From Gammaproteobacteria bacterium (GTDB lineage: Bacteria > Pseudomonadota > Gammaproteobacteria > Xanthomonadales > Rhodanobacteraceae), in NCBI GenBank assembly GCA_021324095.1, contig JAJPJT010000092.1:61722-125721 (forward strand): a stretch of 64,000 bases of DNA. The letters run 5' to 3'. Position 1 is the stretch's first letter. The number at the start of each line of letters is the position of its first letter. Under the pieces are notes generated by a model. That model made no database searches. It saw nothing but the letters and a program-made list of their open reading frames with translations, and was not told the DNA's origin. Of this stretch, positions 15,769 through 24,251 are shown piece after piece. Position numbers and translations under genes: made by a program.

Positions 15769-15850
15769 AAACGGTACAGGTGTCCCCTGGAAACCGCTGC
15801 CGGGTCAACGGGTTACCATGTCGCTGAAAGCCCTTGCGGTTCAGACACTT

Positions 15851-15962
15851 GGCACCTTCGCCACGGGGACAAGATACGCGAGAATCCCGCAGTAAATCAA
15901 TGGCCTGGAACCTTCGGCACGGGCACTAGTGGCGCGAAAATCGTGCAATGATTCAACGGGTT
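15851..15962. repeat. Diverged 56-bp tandem duplication
   Basis: GGCACCTTCGCCACGGGGAC... from 15851 and GGAACCTTCGGCACGGGCAC... from 15907 align over about 50 bp, with matching ends AGTAAATCAA and ATGATTCAA. The shared GCACGGGCAC-like core also occurs at 15697. Confidence 0.6.
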
Positions 15963-16346
15963 GCGTCAGAAGCGCGGAAGACTGCGGCATCTTGCAGTTG
16001 TTGCAGCCTATAAAGGGGGCGAACACGATTTGGCGGATTTTGCGGACCCCTAAAAAAGGCGCGCGAACGGCGCTCATGGACTCGGGCCGTACATGGGCTC
16101 TGCCGTGAACTGCGGCACGCAGTCGCAGCCTGGCGGAATCCTGGGACGTGGCGCAACGGGCTGCGACCGGCGCGCGTGCCGTGGCCAAGCGTGGGGGCAT
16201 TCCTGGTGCGGCTGTTCGTGATCGGCGCAACCTTGCTTGCGATCCATGCCGTCACGGGCACGTAGGGCGGTCCCGACAGCCGCCAGCTTGCCGACTTGTA
16301 AGCAACCGCTGACAACGCGAAAACCGCGAGCGTCGCGCGCGTTCAG

Positions 16347-16363
16347 CGGTAACTTTGACGGTA
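16347..16363. promoter_or_regulatory. Right arm-type integrase site
   Basis: CGGTAACTTTGACGGTA is the reverse complement of the TACCGTCAAAGTT(A/T)CCG site found at 11595 next to the integrase, here in the opposite orientation. Such inverted arm sites normally lie inside the two ends of an integrated element, placing the right end at or a little beyond this point. Confidence 0.65.
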
Positions 16364-16658
16364 CACGCCGTATAGCGCCATTGCGAATGCCCGTACAAAC
16401 AACACGTTACGCGACGTATTGGATAGACCTCAGCCCAATTCCATGGCAATGGATTGATAGTCGGCCCGGAGCAGCTACGACTTCGGCGCCATTTCGTTCT
16501 TCGCGCACTGCGACCGGGTGGACCCGAGTAGATCTCGGCCCAACCTTCAACTCAACTTCGGCGTGACTTTCCCGTGACGGGAGTCGTGCGCGTGGCGCTG
16601 GAACGAGCTGTCGAAATATTACGGCAGGACGAACACCCAATCCCACAAACATAGCGCC

Positions 16659-17930
16659 TCAGGTCTTTGCTCCGACGGGCGCGTGCTTGAGGTTAAGCAG
16701 ATACCGCGCCGCGACAAGGCATGCCGCCGCGCCGGACGCGGCACCCACGCCCATGCCCCATCGCGGGCCCGCGTGATCCGCGACCCAGCCGACGACCAGC
16801 GCACCGAGTGGCGTGCCGCCCATCGCTACCGCGATTCGCAGCGCCATCACGCGGCCACGCATGGCCGGTGCGCTGGTCAACTGCATGAAGCTGTTGGTGG
16901 TGGTGATGAAAACGAGCGCCGAGAATCCGGTCAACACCAGCGCAGCGGCGAACAGGACCGTATCCGGCGCCAGTGCCGCCAGTGCGCAGCCCAGGCCGAA
17001 TATCGCGGCGGACGCGCCCAGCAATTTCATGCTCGGACGCTCGCGATGCGCGGAGAACAAGGCGCCACTGACCGAGCCGATCGCGAACGCGGAGGTCAGC
17101 AGGCCATACAAACTCGCGTTGCCGTGGAACGCCGTCAGCGCCATCGTCGATATGTAGATGGCAAAGTTGAGGCCGAAAGCGCCGATCAGGAACAGCATCA
17201 CCAACACCGTCATCAAGTCGGCGCGCTGCCAGACGTAGCGAAAACCTTCGGCGAAGCCGCCGGCCTTGTGCGACGCGCGTTCCTCCCGGTGCAACCTGTC
17301 CACCCGCAGCAGCACCAGCGAACCCAGCACGGCCGCGAACGAGGCGGCGTTGATCAGGAACACCCCACCACTGCCGACCACCGCGATCAGCAGTCCGGCC
17401 ACGGCCGGCCCGATCATCCGCGCCGCATTGAACGAGATTGAGTTGAGCGCCACCGCATTGGCGAGCTGCGATTCGCCCACGAGTTCGTTGACGAACACCT
17501 GCCGCGCCGGCGCATCGAACGCGGTGACGCAACCGAGCAGGAATGCAAATCCGTCCACCTGCCAAAGCCTGACCAAACCCAGGACCGTCACCAGTCCGAG
17601 ACCCAGCGCCAGCAGCCCCAGCGCGGCCTGCGTCGCGATCAACAGCTTGCGCAAGTCGACACGATCGGCGGCGTAGCCGGTCCACGGCAGGAACAACAGT
17701 TGCGGCGCAAACTGGAGCGCCACCACCACACCCATCGCGCTGGCGCTGTGACGGGTGAGGACGGCGAGCACCAGCCAGTCCTGCGCGATGCGCTGCATCC
17801 AGGTGCCGACATTCGACACCAGGCCGCCAAGGAACCAGACGCGGAAGTTGTAGTTCCGCAGGGAGCGGAAGGTTCCGCCGCGGTTCTCCGGGCGATCTGT
17901 GGGAGACGACGTGTGGAACATGTCAGGCAC
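16659..17930 (-). CDS. MFS transporter (MFS_3/EntS-like exporter)
   Basis: Twelve-helix major facilitator (423 aa), probably a drug or metabolite exporter. Seen: the entry segment YNFRVWFLGGLVSNVGTWMQ, the loop RLWQVDGFAFLLGCVTAFDA with DAPARQVF, motif-A-like GYAADRVDLRKLL, and paired six-helix halves. Start GTG 17930 or ATG 17921. It lies 57 bp after the marR-type gene on the same strand and is presumably controlled by it. Substrate unknown. Confidence 0.88.
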   Translation of the reverse strand: MPDMFHTSSPTDRPENRGGTFRSLRNYNFRVWFLGGLVSNVGTWMQRIAQDWLVLAVLTRHSASAMGVVVALQFAPQLLFLPWTGYAADRVDLRKLLIATQAALGLLALGLGLVTVLGLVRLWQVDGFAFLLGCVTAFDAPARQVFVNELVGESQLANAVALNSISFNAARMIGPAVAGLLIAVVGSGGVFLINAASFAAVLGSLVLLRVDRLHREERASHKAGGFAEGFRYVWQRADLMTVLVMLFLIGAFGLNFAIYISTMALTAFHGNASLYGLLTSAFAIGSVSGALFSAHRERPSMKLLGASAAIFGLGCALAALAPDTVLFAAALVLTGFSALVFITTTNSFMQLTSAPAMRGRVMALRIAVAMGGTPLGALVVGWVADHAGPRWGMGVGAASGAAACLVAARYLLNLKHAPVGAKT

Positions 17931-17987
17931 GAGTGCGATCGAGCGTCTCGAGCGCGGTAACGGAATGAAGTTGTGCAGGGACGCGAT

Positions 17988-18440
17988 TCAGGTTTCGACG
18001 ATGCGCTGCAGCAGTGCGACGGCTGCAGCGAGCTTTTTTTGTTCCGCAGCATTGAGCTTCGCGCGGATGCTGCGGGACAACCAGTCCTCGCGCGCCGTAC
18101 GGCGGGCCTTGATCCATGCGCGGCATTCCGGCGTGACGCTGAGCAGCACCTGGCGGCCGTCGGTCGGGTGAGGCGAACTCTCGACGAAGCCGACGGATTG
18201 CAGCGCGGCCACCAGCGCTCCCATCGATTGCGGCCGCATGCGTTCCGCCCGCGCCAGCGCGGTGACCGTGGCCGGGCCGTCACGCTCCAGCCGGCCAAGC
18301 ACGGAGAGTTGCGAATTGGAGAAGTCGCCCGGCCTGGCCTGCTCACGCAGCTTGCGCCGCAACTGGCCGATCAACACCCGCAGCGCGGCAGCGGTCGCGT
18401 GCACTTCGGTGTCGACGGGCTTGGCATTGCGTGCCGGCAT
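17988..18440 (-). CDS. MarR-family transcriptional regulator
   Basis: 150-aa winged-helix dimer. The recognition part TALARAERMRPQSMGALVAA and wing SSPHPTDGRQVLLSVTPE fit MarR, with helical dimerisation arms at both ends. It probably represses the downstream MFS exporter until a ligand binds. A 7-bp inverted repeat (18459-18490) lies just upstream of the start. Confidence 0.92.
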   Translation of the reverse strand: MPARNAKPVDTEVHATAAALRVLIGQLRRKLREQARPGDFSNSQLSVLGRLERDGPATVTALARAERMRPQSMGALVAALQSVGFVESSPHPTDGRQVLLSVTPECRAWIKARRTAREDWLSRSIRAKLNAAEQKKLAAAVALLQRIVET

Positions 18441-18458
18441 GGCGGCAATGATGTCATA

Positions 18459-18490
18459 TATGAAGCGTAACTACAAAGGTTGCCTTCATA
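18459..18490. promoter_or_regulatory. Candidate MarR operator
   Basis: TATGAAG (18459-18465) and CTTCATA (18484-18490) form an inverted repeat 19-25 bases upstream of the marR start, within an AT-rich pocket (ATGTCATATATGAAG) suited to a promoter. It is consistent with autoregulation. Confidence 0.45.
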
Positions 18491-18591
18491 GTTTGACAAG
18501 GATCTGCCGGGAAGCGCGGGTCGTCCGCCCTTTCAAATACATTCCCGGAGTCGCTGCGATGGCGGCGGCACGCGGGAATGTCAGGTTTCGC

Positions 18592-20112
18592 TCACTGCTG
18601 CGGCTGCGGCGACAGGATCTTCCATTTGAAACCGTAGTCCCACTTGTCGTAGTACAGGTTGCCGCCGTCCCATTCGACTTCGCCGCGTTGCGAATCGACC
18701 GTGTCGGAGCGGAAGAACTGTTTGGCCGGCACGAAGGGCCGGGAGAAATCATCGTTGAAGGCGATGCGGAAGTTGTCCAGTCCGCCGAGGTAGAACCATT
18801 TCAGCGCAAGGTCGGTGGAGTCGAGCCGACCGTAAGTGACGTCCACCGGAATCCAGCCATACGGAGCCAGGTAGATCTCGGCCCAGTCGTGGATGTCGTC
18901 GTAGTCGCCGCGGGTGAAAGTCCAGCCCGATTGCCAGCGCGCCGGGATGCCGTTCATGCGCATCAGCGTGATCAGCAGCATGGTCTGTTCGCCGCAGTCG
19001 CCGTGGCCCGCGTGCAGCGTGTACGCGCTCAGGTCGGGAATCGTGGAGTATTCGCGCGCGCCAGCCCAGGGAATCTCGTCCACCGCGGCAAAGATGCGAC
19101 GCGCAATGTCGTATGGGTTCGTCGCATCGCCAGCCACTTGTCTGGAGAACACCTGCAGCGGTTCGGTGAAGACGATGTGCGGCGCGCGTTCGGCCACGTA
19201 CGGCGCAAGTTCGGGCGTGATCCTGGCCGGCGTCACCTTGGCTGGATCGATCGCGTGGTACTGCGCATACAAGGTGACGTCGTAGGTGATCTTGAATACG
19301 GTCGGCTTGCCGGCCCGTGCGGGTTGTTCGAGATAAACCGTGCGCTGCAGCGCCGATTTCGGCGCAATGCGGTGCATCGAAGGTTCGCTGGAAACGAAAC
19401 GGATGTCCTCCTGCTGCCCGGGGATGCTGCGCGGGTATGGAATCCACGCGCGAATCGTCTTGCCGGGCGGCACGGCGCCTGCGTTCACGGTCAACGTCTG
19501 CGTCACCTCGACGCGTTGCGGCAGCACGCTGGAATGGCCGGTCGCCTGCGCCCGCCGGATCACGCTACGGTCGTATCCAGTCATCCGTTCGACGACGTTT
19601 TCGGGGAAGCCGCTGCTGTTGAGCGGCGTTTGCACCTTGCGCAGCGCGCGCGCCTGCGCGCTCAGGCGAAACAGGTTGGATGGCGCGCGATTGAAGTACA
19701 TCCGCTGCCCATCGATGTACATGTGCTCGAGCATGCCGTGGGCATCCCAGCTCGCAAATTCGGCGTCGGTGAGGTTTGGAACCTGCTCACGGATCTTCGC
19801 CTTCACCTGATCGGCAGTGAGACTGAAATCCAGCCGCATCCGTTGCATGCGTTCGCGCTGGAATTCGAAAGCCCGGCGCGCATCCGGCGACAGCGCCGAT
19901 TGCTTCAGCGCCGCGTCGATGCGTGCATCGGCGGCCTGGAATTGCCCGGCGGTCACCAGTTCGACGACGGCACTCAAGGCACGATCCCCTGCATCGACGG
20001 GCGGAATGCCGGAAGCCATCGAGGCCAGCGGCAATATCACTGCCACCAACAGGACCAGCAGCAAGACACACGGGCTCGGCCTGCGGATTGCAGTTGCGAT
20101 GCCGACAAACAT
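18592..20112 (-). CDS. Exported transglutaminase-like domain protein
   Basis: 506 aa from ATG 20112, with a signal peptide (SPCVLLLVLLVAVILPLASM). A beta-rich middle is followed by a transglutaminase-like (papain-fold) domain with the Cys-His-Asp triad: HAGHGDCGEQTM (Cys about 373), DIHDWAEIYLAPYG (His) and PVDVTYG (Asp). It is likely a periplasmic protease, amidase or crosslinker. The frame continues upstream through a dispersed repeat to ATG 20250, which overlaps the M61 peptidase stop (ATGA). The coupled start thus seems to have been separated from the signal peptide by the repeat. The start 20112 lies at the edge of the repeat and restores an ordinary signal peptide; either start is possible. 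Confidence 0.85.
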   Translation of the reverse strand: MFVGIATAIRRPSPCVLLLVLLVAVILPLASMASGIPPVDAGDRALSAVVELVTAGQFQAADARIDAALKQSALSPDARRAFEFQRERMQRMRLDFSLTADQVKAKIREQVPNLTDAEFASWDAHGMLEHMYIDGQRMYFNRAPSNLFRLSAQARALRKVQTPLNSSGFPENVVERMTGYDRSVIRRAQATGHSSVLPQRVEVTQTLTVNAGAVPPGKTIRAWIPYPRSIPGQQEDIRFVSSEPSMHRIAPKSALQRTVYLEQPARAGKPTVFKITYDVTLYAQYHAIDPAKVTPARITPELAPYVAERAPHIVFTEPLQVFSRQVAGDATNPYDIARRIFAAVDEIPWAGAREYSTIPDLSAYTLHAGHGDCGEQTMLLITLMRMNGIPARWQSGWTFTRGDYDDIHDWAEIYLAPYGWIPVDVTYGRLDSTDLALKWFYLGGLDNFRIAFNDDFSRPFVPAKQFFRSDTVDSQRGEVEWDGGNLYYDKWDYGFKWKILSPQPQQ

Positions 20113-20120
20113 TCCTTCGT

Positions 20121-20206
20121 CGTCCCGGCCATGGATTGGCCGGGACCCGGAGCCAGGGACGGCAAGAGCCAAGACACTGGGTTCCCGCTTTCGCGGGAAT
20201 GACGAA
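20121..20206. repeat. Dispersed CATTCCCGCGAAAGCGGGAA-type repeat
   Basis: Two hairpins, CGTCCCGGCCATGGATTGGC (from 20121, closing with CCGGGAC) and GTTCCCGC TTTC GCGGGAAT (20181-20200), flank a linker. This is the common proteobacterial element that, when translated, gives SFPRKREP...RDDE. It lies in frame at the N-terminus of the transglutaminase-like gene. Another copy is at 29350-29379 and a related one at 62413-62459. Confidence 0.85.
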
Positions 20207-20246
20207 CTGAAAGGTTCCCGGCCGTCGATGTCACGCAGGGTTCTGA

Positions 20247-22163
20247 TCATTTCTCCACCGGTTTCGGTGCAAGAATCTGTTTCAGGTAATCGGTGGTGCC
20301 CGGCTCACGGACCAGGTGCGGGAATTTCAAACCGCCGTCGTAATGGACCGTGTAGACTTTGCTGCTGCCGTCGCCCTGCGCGCGTATCTGCAATGGCTGT
20401 CTGGTCTTCTGCGCTTGCGCGATCGCGGCCCGCAAGACCTGCGCGCTGAAGGCGCTGCCACCGATCGCTTGCAATTTCATCCCGGGGGCGAGCCCCGCGT
20501 CGAAAGCCGGACCGTGCCACAGCACGTCGACGATCTTTCCATTGCGGTCGAGCTTCAGGCCTACCGAGAACATCGCGTTGATGTACGAGCCTTCGAGTTC
20601 ACCCGGCCCGACGTTCTCGAGCGCCTTCTGGTAGCGCGAAGGCTGATCGGTATACGCCAGCTTCCAGCCCGCTGCCTCGATGCCCGACAGCAGCGGCACC
20701 TGGCCGTCTGTCCCATCCACCCAGGTGTGGAGAAAACGCGCCCAGTCGTAAGGCTGGACTTTGTTCAAGGTGTCCACGACATCGTCGAACGTGTAGGTGT
20801 GCGTGACGAAACTGCCGTTGTCGACATCGTAAAAATCCTGCGCGAAATCGTCGATATTGCGCTTGTCATGGCTGAGCTCGCGGATCTTCATGTCGACTGC
20901 GAGCCACAGCAGTTCGCCTTCGGGATAGAAATCGTTCTGGCGGCGCCAGTTCGACCACGCCATGGGCGAGCTGTAGTCCACGCCGACGGTGGTATCGATC
21001 AGCGGTCGCCATGCGCGGCCGGTCCGGTGCGCCATTTCGGCCGCGCGATACGCCACCACTTCGCGCCAGGTCTGCGGCGACCACAAGCCGCTGCGCGCCG
21101 TCAGCATGTCGCCCAGATAGACCGTAAGCCCTTCGTACACCCACAGCAGTTTGGTCCGTTCGGGGCTTTCGAAGTTGGGCTGCCACAATCCGGCCGGACG
21201 CATGAACTTGCCGTTCCAGGAATGCGTGTATTCGTGCGGCAGCAACGATCCGTCGAGCATGAAGTGGTCGGGATCGGCAAACATCTTCGCACCGCTGCGC
21301 GCGCGGTCGTCGCTCGACTGATGGTGCTCCAGCCCGCCGACCGAGGTGTAGTCGCTCAACGTCAGCAACAAATGATATTGACCGTAGTGATGCGAGTGGA
21401 ACAGCGCCTGCGCCTGCTCGATCAGGCGGCGGTAATCGGCCGTCTGCGACGCAGAGATGTTGATCGCGGCGGCACTGTCTCCCACCATCGCGAGATAGCG
21501 GTGAACCGATGAGCCCGGCGGGGTGAGGTCGATCTGCCGGAAGTACTTTCCCGCGATGACCGGCGAATCGACCAGCGTATTGAACGGCACCGGCTTGAAC
21601 GTGATGCGTTTGCCGTCGCGCCTTTCCGTCTGCAGCGCACTGGCGTATTGCCAGTCGGCGGGAATGACCAGCGTCGGCTGGAAAAGCTGCGCCCGGGTCG
21701 GGTAGCCGGCCTTGTACAGCGCGACGTGATCCCAGGTGAGATCGACGAGGTTCGGCGTCACCCGATCGCGCGACGGAAACTCGAAATGGATGTCTATATG
21801 ATCGACGCCCGCGGGCACGGTGACATGGAAGGTAAACCGGTCGAGTGCATCGCGTTCCCATGCAATCCGCTTGCCGCCGGCACTGACCTCCAGGCCCATC
21901 AGCTCGTTGATCGGACCGTCCGGCGAGTGATCGCCGGGGATCCACTTGGGGTAGTAGAGCGTCAGCGGGCCCGGCTTCACCGGCATGACCTCGTCGACGT
22001 ACAGCAGCTTCTGTCCTGGATCGGGCAGCCGCACCGTCAACGCAACGGGACCGCCCGGAGCCGCCGCGACGGGACCACCGGGAACTTCCACGTGCGCGTC
22101 GGCCACGCAATACGCAGACGCAAAGAAGGCGAATGCGCAAAAGACCAGTGTCAGTCGCTTCAT
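20247..22163 (-). CDS. M61-family (glycyl) metalloaminopeptidase with PDZ domain
   Basis: 638-aa exported peptidase. ATG 22163 gives a signal peptide (LTLVFCAFAFFASAYCVA). An N-terminal beta domain is followed by a thermolysin-like zinc site, LLPHEYTHSWNG (H310 and H314) with the third ligand in WVYEGLTVYLGD. A C-terminal PDZ domain (GLKLDRNGKIVDVLWHGPAF, GLAPGMKLQAIGG) completes it. M61 enzymes release N-terminal Gly or Ala in the periplasm. The stop overlaps the upstream ATG (20250) of the transglutaminase-like frame, suggesting a two-gene peptide-processing unit. Confidence 0.93.
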   Translation of the reverse strand: MKRLTLVFCAFAFFASAYCVADAHVEVPGGPVAAAPGGPVALTVRLPDPGQKLLYVDEVMPVKPGPLTLYYPKWIPGDHSPDGPINELMGLEVSAGGKRIAWERDALDRFTFHVTVPAGVDHIDIHFEFPSRDRVTPNLVDLTWDHVALYKAGYPTRAQLFQPTLVIPADWQYASALQTERRDGKRITFKPVPFNTLVDSPVIAGKYFRQIDLTPPGSSVHRYLAMVGDSAAAINISASQTADYRRLIEQAQALFHSHHYGQYHLLLTLSDYTSVGGLEHHQSSDDRARSGAKMFADPDHFMLDGSLLPHEYTHSWNGKFMRPAGLWQPNFESPERTKLLWVYEGLTVYLGDMLTARSGLWSPQTWREVVAYRAAEMAHRTGRAWRPLIDTTVGVDYSSPMAWSNWRRQNDFYPEGELLWLAVDMKIRELSHDKRNIDDFAQDFYDVDNGSFVTHTYTFDDVVDTLNKVQPYDWARFLHTWVDGTDGQVPLLSGIEAAGWKLAYTDQPSRYQKALENVGPGELEGSYINAMFSVGLKLDRNGKIVDVLWHGPAFDAGLAPGMKLQAIGGSAFSAQVLRAAIAQAQKTRQPLQIRAQGDGSSKVYTVHYDGGLKFPHLVREPGTTDYLKQILAPKPVEK

Positions 22164-22200
22164 GCTTATCTCCAGGGCGCGAACTTCAATATCAAAATCT

Positions 22201-22284
22201 GTCCGCAAAGAACGCAAAGGCCGCGAAGCAAGAAACCAATCAATCATTTTGCTTCTCTTCGCGTCCTTGGCGTCCTTCGCGGAC
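22201..22284. repeat. Long inverted repeat between permease and M61 peptidase genes
   Basis: Arms of 28 bp, GTCCGCAAAGAACGCAAAGG (from 22201) and its near-complement ending GTCCTTCGCGGAC (22257-22284), pair with about five mismatches around an AT-rich loop. It is a dispersed repeat type. On the minus strand it could end permease transcription or stabilise the upstream mRNA. Confidence 0.75.
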
Positions 22285-22314
22285 GAGTTGCTCTCGCTTC
22301 CACAGCAGCGTGCA

Positions 22315-23658
22315 TCATGCCGCCGGCACGGTTCGCCGCTGCCACCAGATCCAGAGGAAATACAGCGGCACGCCGACGAGGGTGATGAGGATGCTGGCGA
22401 TGGTGGACCAGAACTGTGCGTACAGCGCGTTGGCGACGACCACGAAGGTTGCCAGCACGAACAGTGCGGGAATCACCGGATAGCCGAGTGCGCGATAGCG
22501 GCGCGGAAAGTCGGGCCGCGTGCAGCGCAGGATGAACAGCCCGATGACGCACAGCGCGAGGAACGGCCACACGCCCAGCACGTAACCTTCGGCAAGTTGC
22601 ATGAAGTCGCGCAGCAAGACGTAGATCACCGCCAGCACGGCAATGAAGGCGATCGCGACGTAGGGCGTTTCGTACTTCGGATGCACCTTGCCCACCGTGC
22701 GGAAAAACAAACCGTCCTCGGCCATCGCGAAGAACACGCGCGGACTGGACAGGATGCTGCCGTTCAAGGTGCCGAACACCGACAGCATCACCAGCGCGCC
22801 GACCAGCGAAGCGCCGGCGCGGCCCAGCACCGCACCGGCGGCGTCGGCGGCGACGGACTTGGAGGCCGCGAGCTGCGGCAGCGGCAGCGCACGCACGTAT
22901 GCGCCGTTGATCAGCAGGTACACCACGATCACGATCAGCACCCCGCCGATCAGGGCGAGCGGCAGGTTGCGCTGCGGGTTGCGCACCTCGCCCGAAAGGG
23001 TCGTCAGGTTCTCCCATCCATCGTACGCCCAGAGTGCCGCGATCAGTCCGATGCCGATGCCGGACCACTTCGCTGCACCCAACGGCTCCGCGGTCAGCGG
23101 GTTTGCCGCACCTCCGGGCGCAAAAAAGAAAATCGCGGCGGACAGGCCCACGATCGCCAGCACCTTCGCGCTGGTCGAGAGGTTCTGGATCACCGCACCC
23201 AGTTTCACCGAGCGCACGTTGGCGGCTGCGACCACGATGATCAGGACCGCCGCGATCGCGTGCTGCACGGTCTCGGGTATCGGCACGAAGAACCCCAGGT
23301 ATTCGGCGAACATCAGGCTCTGCGCCGCCCACGAGATCGGCGTCGTCAACAACCACATCCATCCGAACAGGAACGCCAGCGGCCGGCCGTAGGCTTCGCG
23401 CAGGTACACATACGGACCACCGGCCGCGGGATACATCGCGGCGAGTTCGGCGATCGACAGTGCGCCGAACAACGCGACCACACCGCCCAGAACCCACACC
23501 AGCGCGATCCCGGTGAGATTGCCGGCAGCCCCGGCGATCGGTGAAGGCACCCGGAAAATCCCGCTGCCGATGATGACGCCGACCACGACGGCCATGCCGG
23601 TCGCGAGCCCGAGCTTGCGCGGCAGCGCGTCGGGAAGTTGTGTCGCGCGGGTTGACAT
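22315..23658 (-). CDS. APC-superfamily amino acid permease
   Basis: 447-aa, 12-helix transporter. ATG 23658 (MSTRATQLPDALPRKLGL) precedes the diagnostic first helix GVIIGSGIFRVPSPIAGAAG. PAAGGPYVYLREAYG and AYDGWENLTTLSGEVRNPQR are typical of the LAT/APC group. It probably imports or exchanges an amino acid, fitting the downstream exported peptidase M61 and transglutaminase-like genes on the same strand. Exact substrate unknown. Confidence 0.9.
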   Translation of the reverse strand: MSTRATQLPDALPRKLGLATGMAVVVGVIIGSGIFRVPSPIAGAAGNLTGIALVWVLGGVVALFGALSIAELAAMYPAAGGPYVYLREAYGRPLAFLFGWMWLLTTPISWAAQSLMFAEYLGFFVPIPETVQHAIAAVLIIVVAAANVRSVKLGAVIQNLSTSAKVLAIVGLSAAIFFFAPGGAANPLTAEPLGAAKWSGIGIGLIAALWAYDGWENLTTLSGEVRNPQRNLPLALIGGVLIVIVVYLLINGAYVRALPLPQLAASKSVAADAAGAVLGRAGASLVGALVMLSVFGTLNGSILSSPRVFFAMAEDGLFFRTVGKVHPKYETPYVAIAFIAVLAVIYVLLRDFMQLAEGYVLGVWPFLALCVIGLFILRCTRPDFPRRYRALGYPVIPALFVLATFVVVANALYAQFWSTIASILITLVGVPLYFLWIWWQRRTVPAA

Positions 23659-24251
23659 GGGCGGGCAGCCTACACGATGCGCGTGGTCTTGTGGATCGCG
23701 CTTTCGCGACACGCCGGACGATCGTTGCGCTCGTTCGGCGATGCTCGCGGGCCGGCAAATCCAATCGTGGCAAGGTGCGCCGCGCTTCGCCGGTATCGCG
23801 TTCAGAAATGAAGCCATAACCCGCAGCTATGCGGACTAGCTGTCTTTTCATTGGTGGTCGAAGGCCACCCTTGTTTATGCTCCGCACTTGTTGCGAGGGG
23901 CCGGCGAATGTCGACTCGAAACGACTTGCCAGCAAGTGTACGATCCGCCCGCCAGACAGCTCCATTTCATGGTGCCGCCCGGCGCTTCTCCGCTCCCGCG
24001 GTGGCGGTTCCTCTGCTTTCGCAACCTTGCCTGGCATGGACCATGCCGCCATCCGCCCTTTTCCTGCAAACAACCGGCGAGACCGTGGCAAGGCCTTGCC
24101 ACGCGAGAACTGCAGGAACGGGGTTCCGTGTGATTCACCCTTCCAAATCGTTCGGGCAACCGGACGCTGCCCGCCGTGCGGTGGAACAACGCCGCGAGCA
24201 CCAGGGCCGGGCGGCCGTGCCGGATGTCTCGTCAAATGGGGTACAAATCGT
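23659..24251. other. Divergent intergenic region/long leader of the TonB receptor gene
   Basis: 593 bp between the permease start (minus) and the TonB receptor start (plus). No gene is supported. It contains a perfect 20-bp palindrome (24084-24103) and a small GGAAC-GGG-GTTCC hairpin (about 24114-24126). Both promoters must lie here, but no clear -35/-10 pair was identified. Confidence 0.6.
24084..24103. promoter_or_regulatory. Perfect 20-bp palindrome upstream of the TonB receptor
   Basis: CGTGGCAAGGCCTTGCCACG is fully self-complementary, about 150 bp before the receptor start. It could bind a dimeric regulator or form a leader hairpin. Confidence 0.5.

Larger units (their letters stand above)
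15688..16658. other. Gene-poor right end of the element
   Basis: About 970 bp with no convincing gene: the open frames here have atypical composition, lack ribosome sites, and match nothing I know. It contains a minus-strand terminator-like hairpin (15725-15768) and three GCACGGG-type motifs (15697, 15861, 15916). A diverged 56-bp tandem duplication (15851-15962), the right arm-type site (16347-16363), and AT-richer DNA to the MFS gene stop at 16659 complete it. Confidence 0.6.

Noticed and set aside
15841..16566. Open frames in the element's right end (minus 15841-16230, plus 16237-16566)
   Set aside because: No ribosome sites, no family resemblance, low-complexity composition, and one runs across a tandem repeat.
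15690..16658. Duplicate tRNA-Ala 3' end as the right attachment site
   Set aside because: Searched by eye for GGTTCGATCCCC and CAGCTCCACCA; none was seen, so no attR is annotated.
23829..24251. N-terminal extension of the TonB receptor to 23829
   Set aside because: The extra 141 residues have no signal-peptide logic, whereas ATG 24252 is followed by a proper signal sequence.
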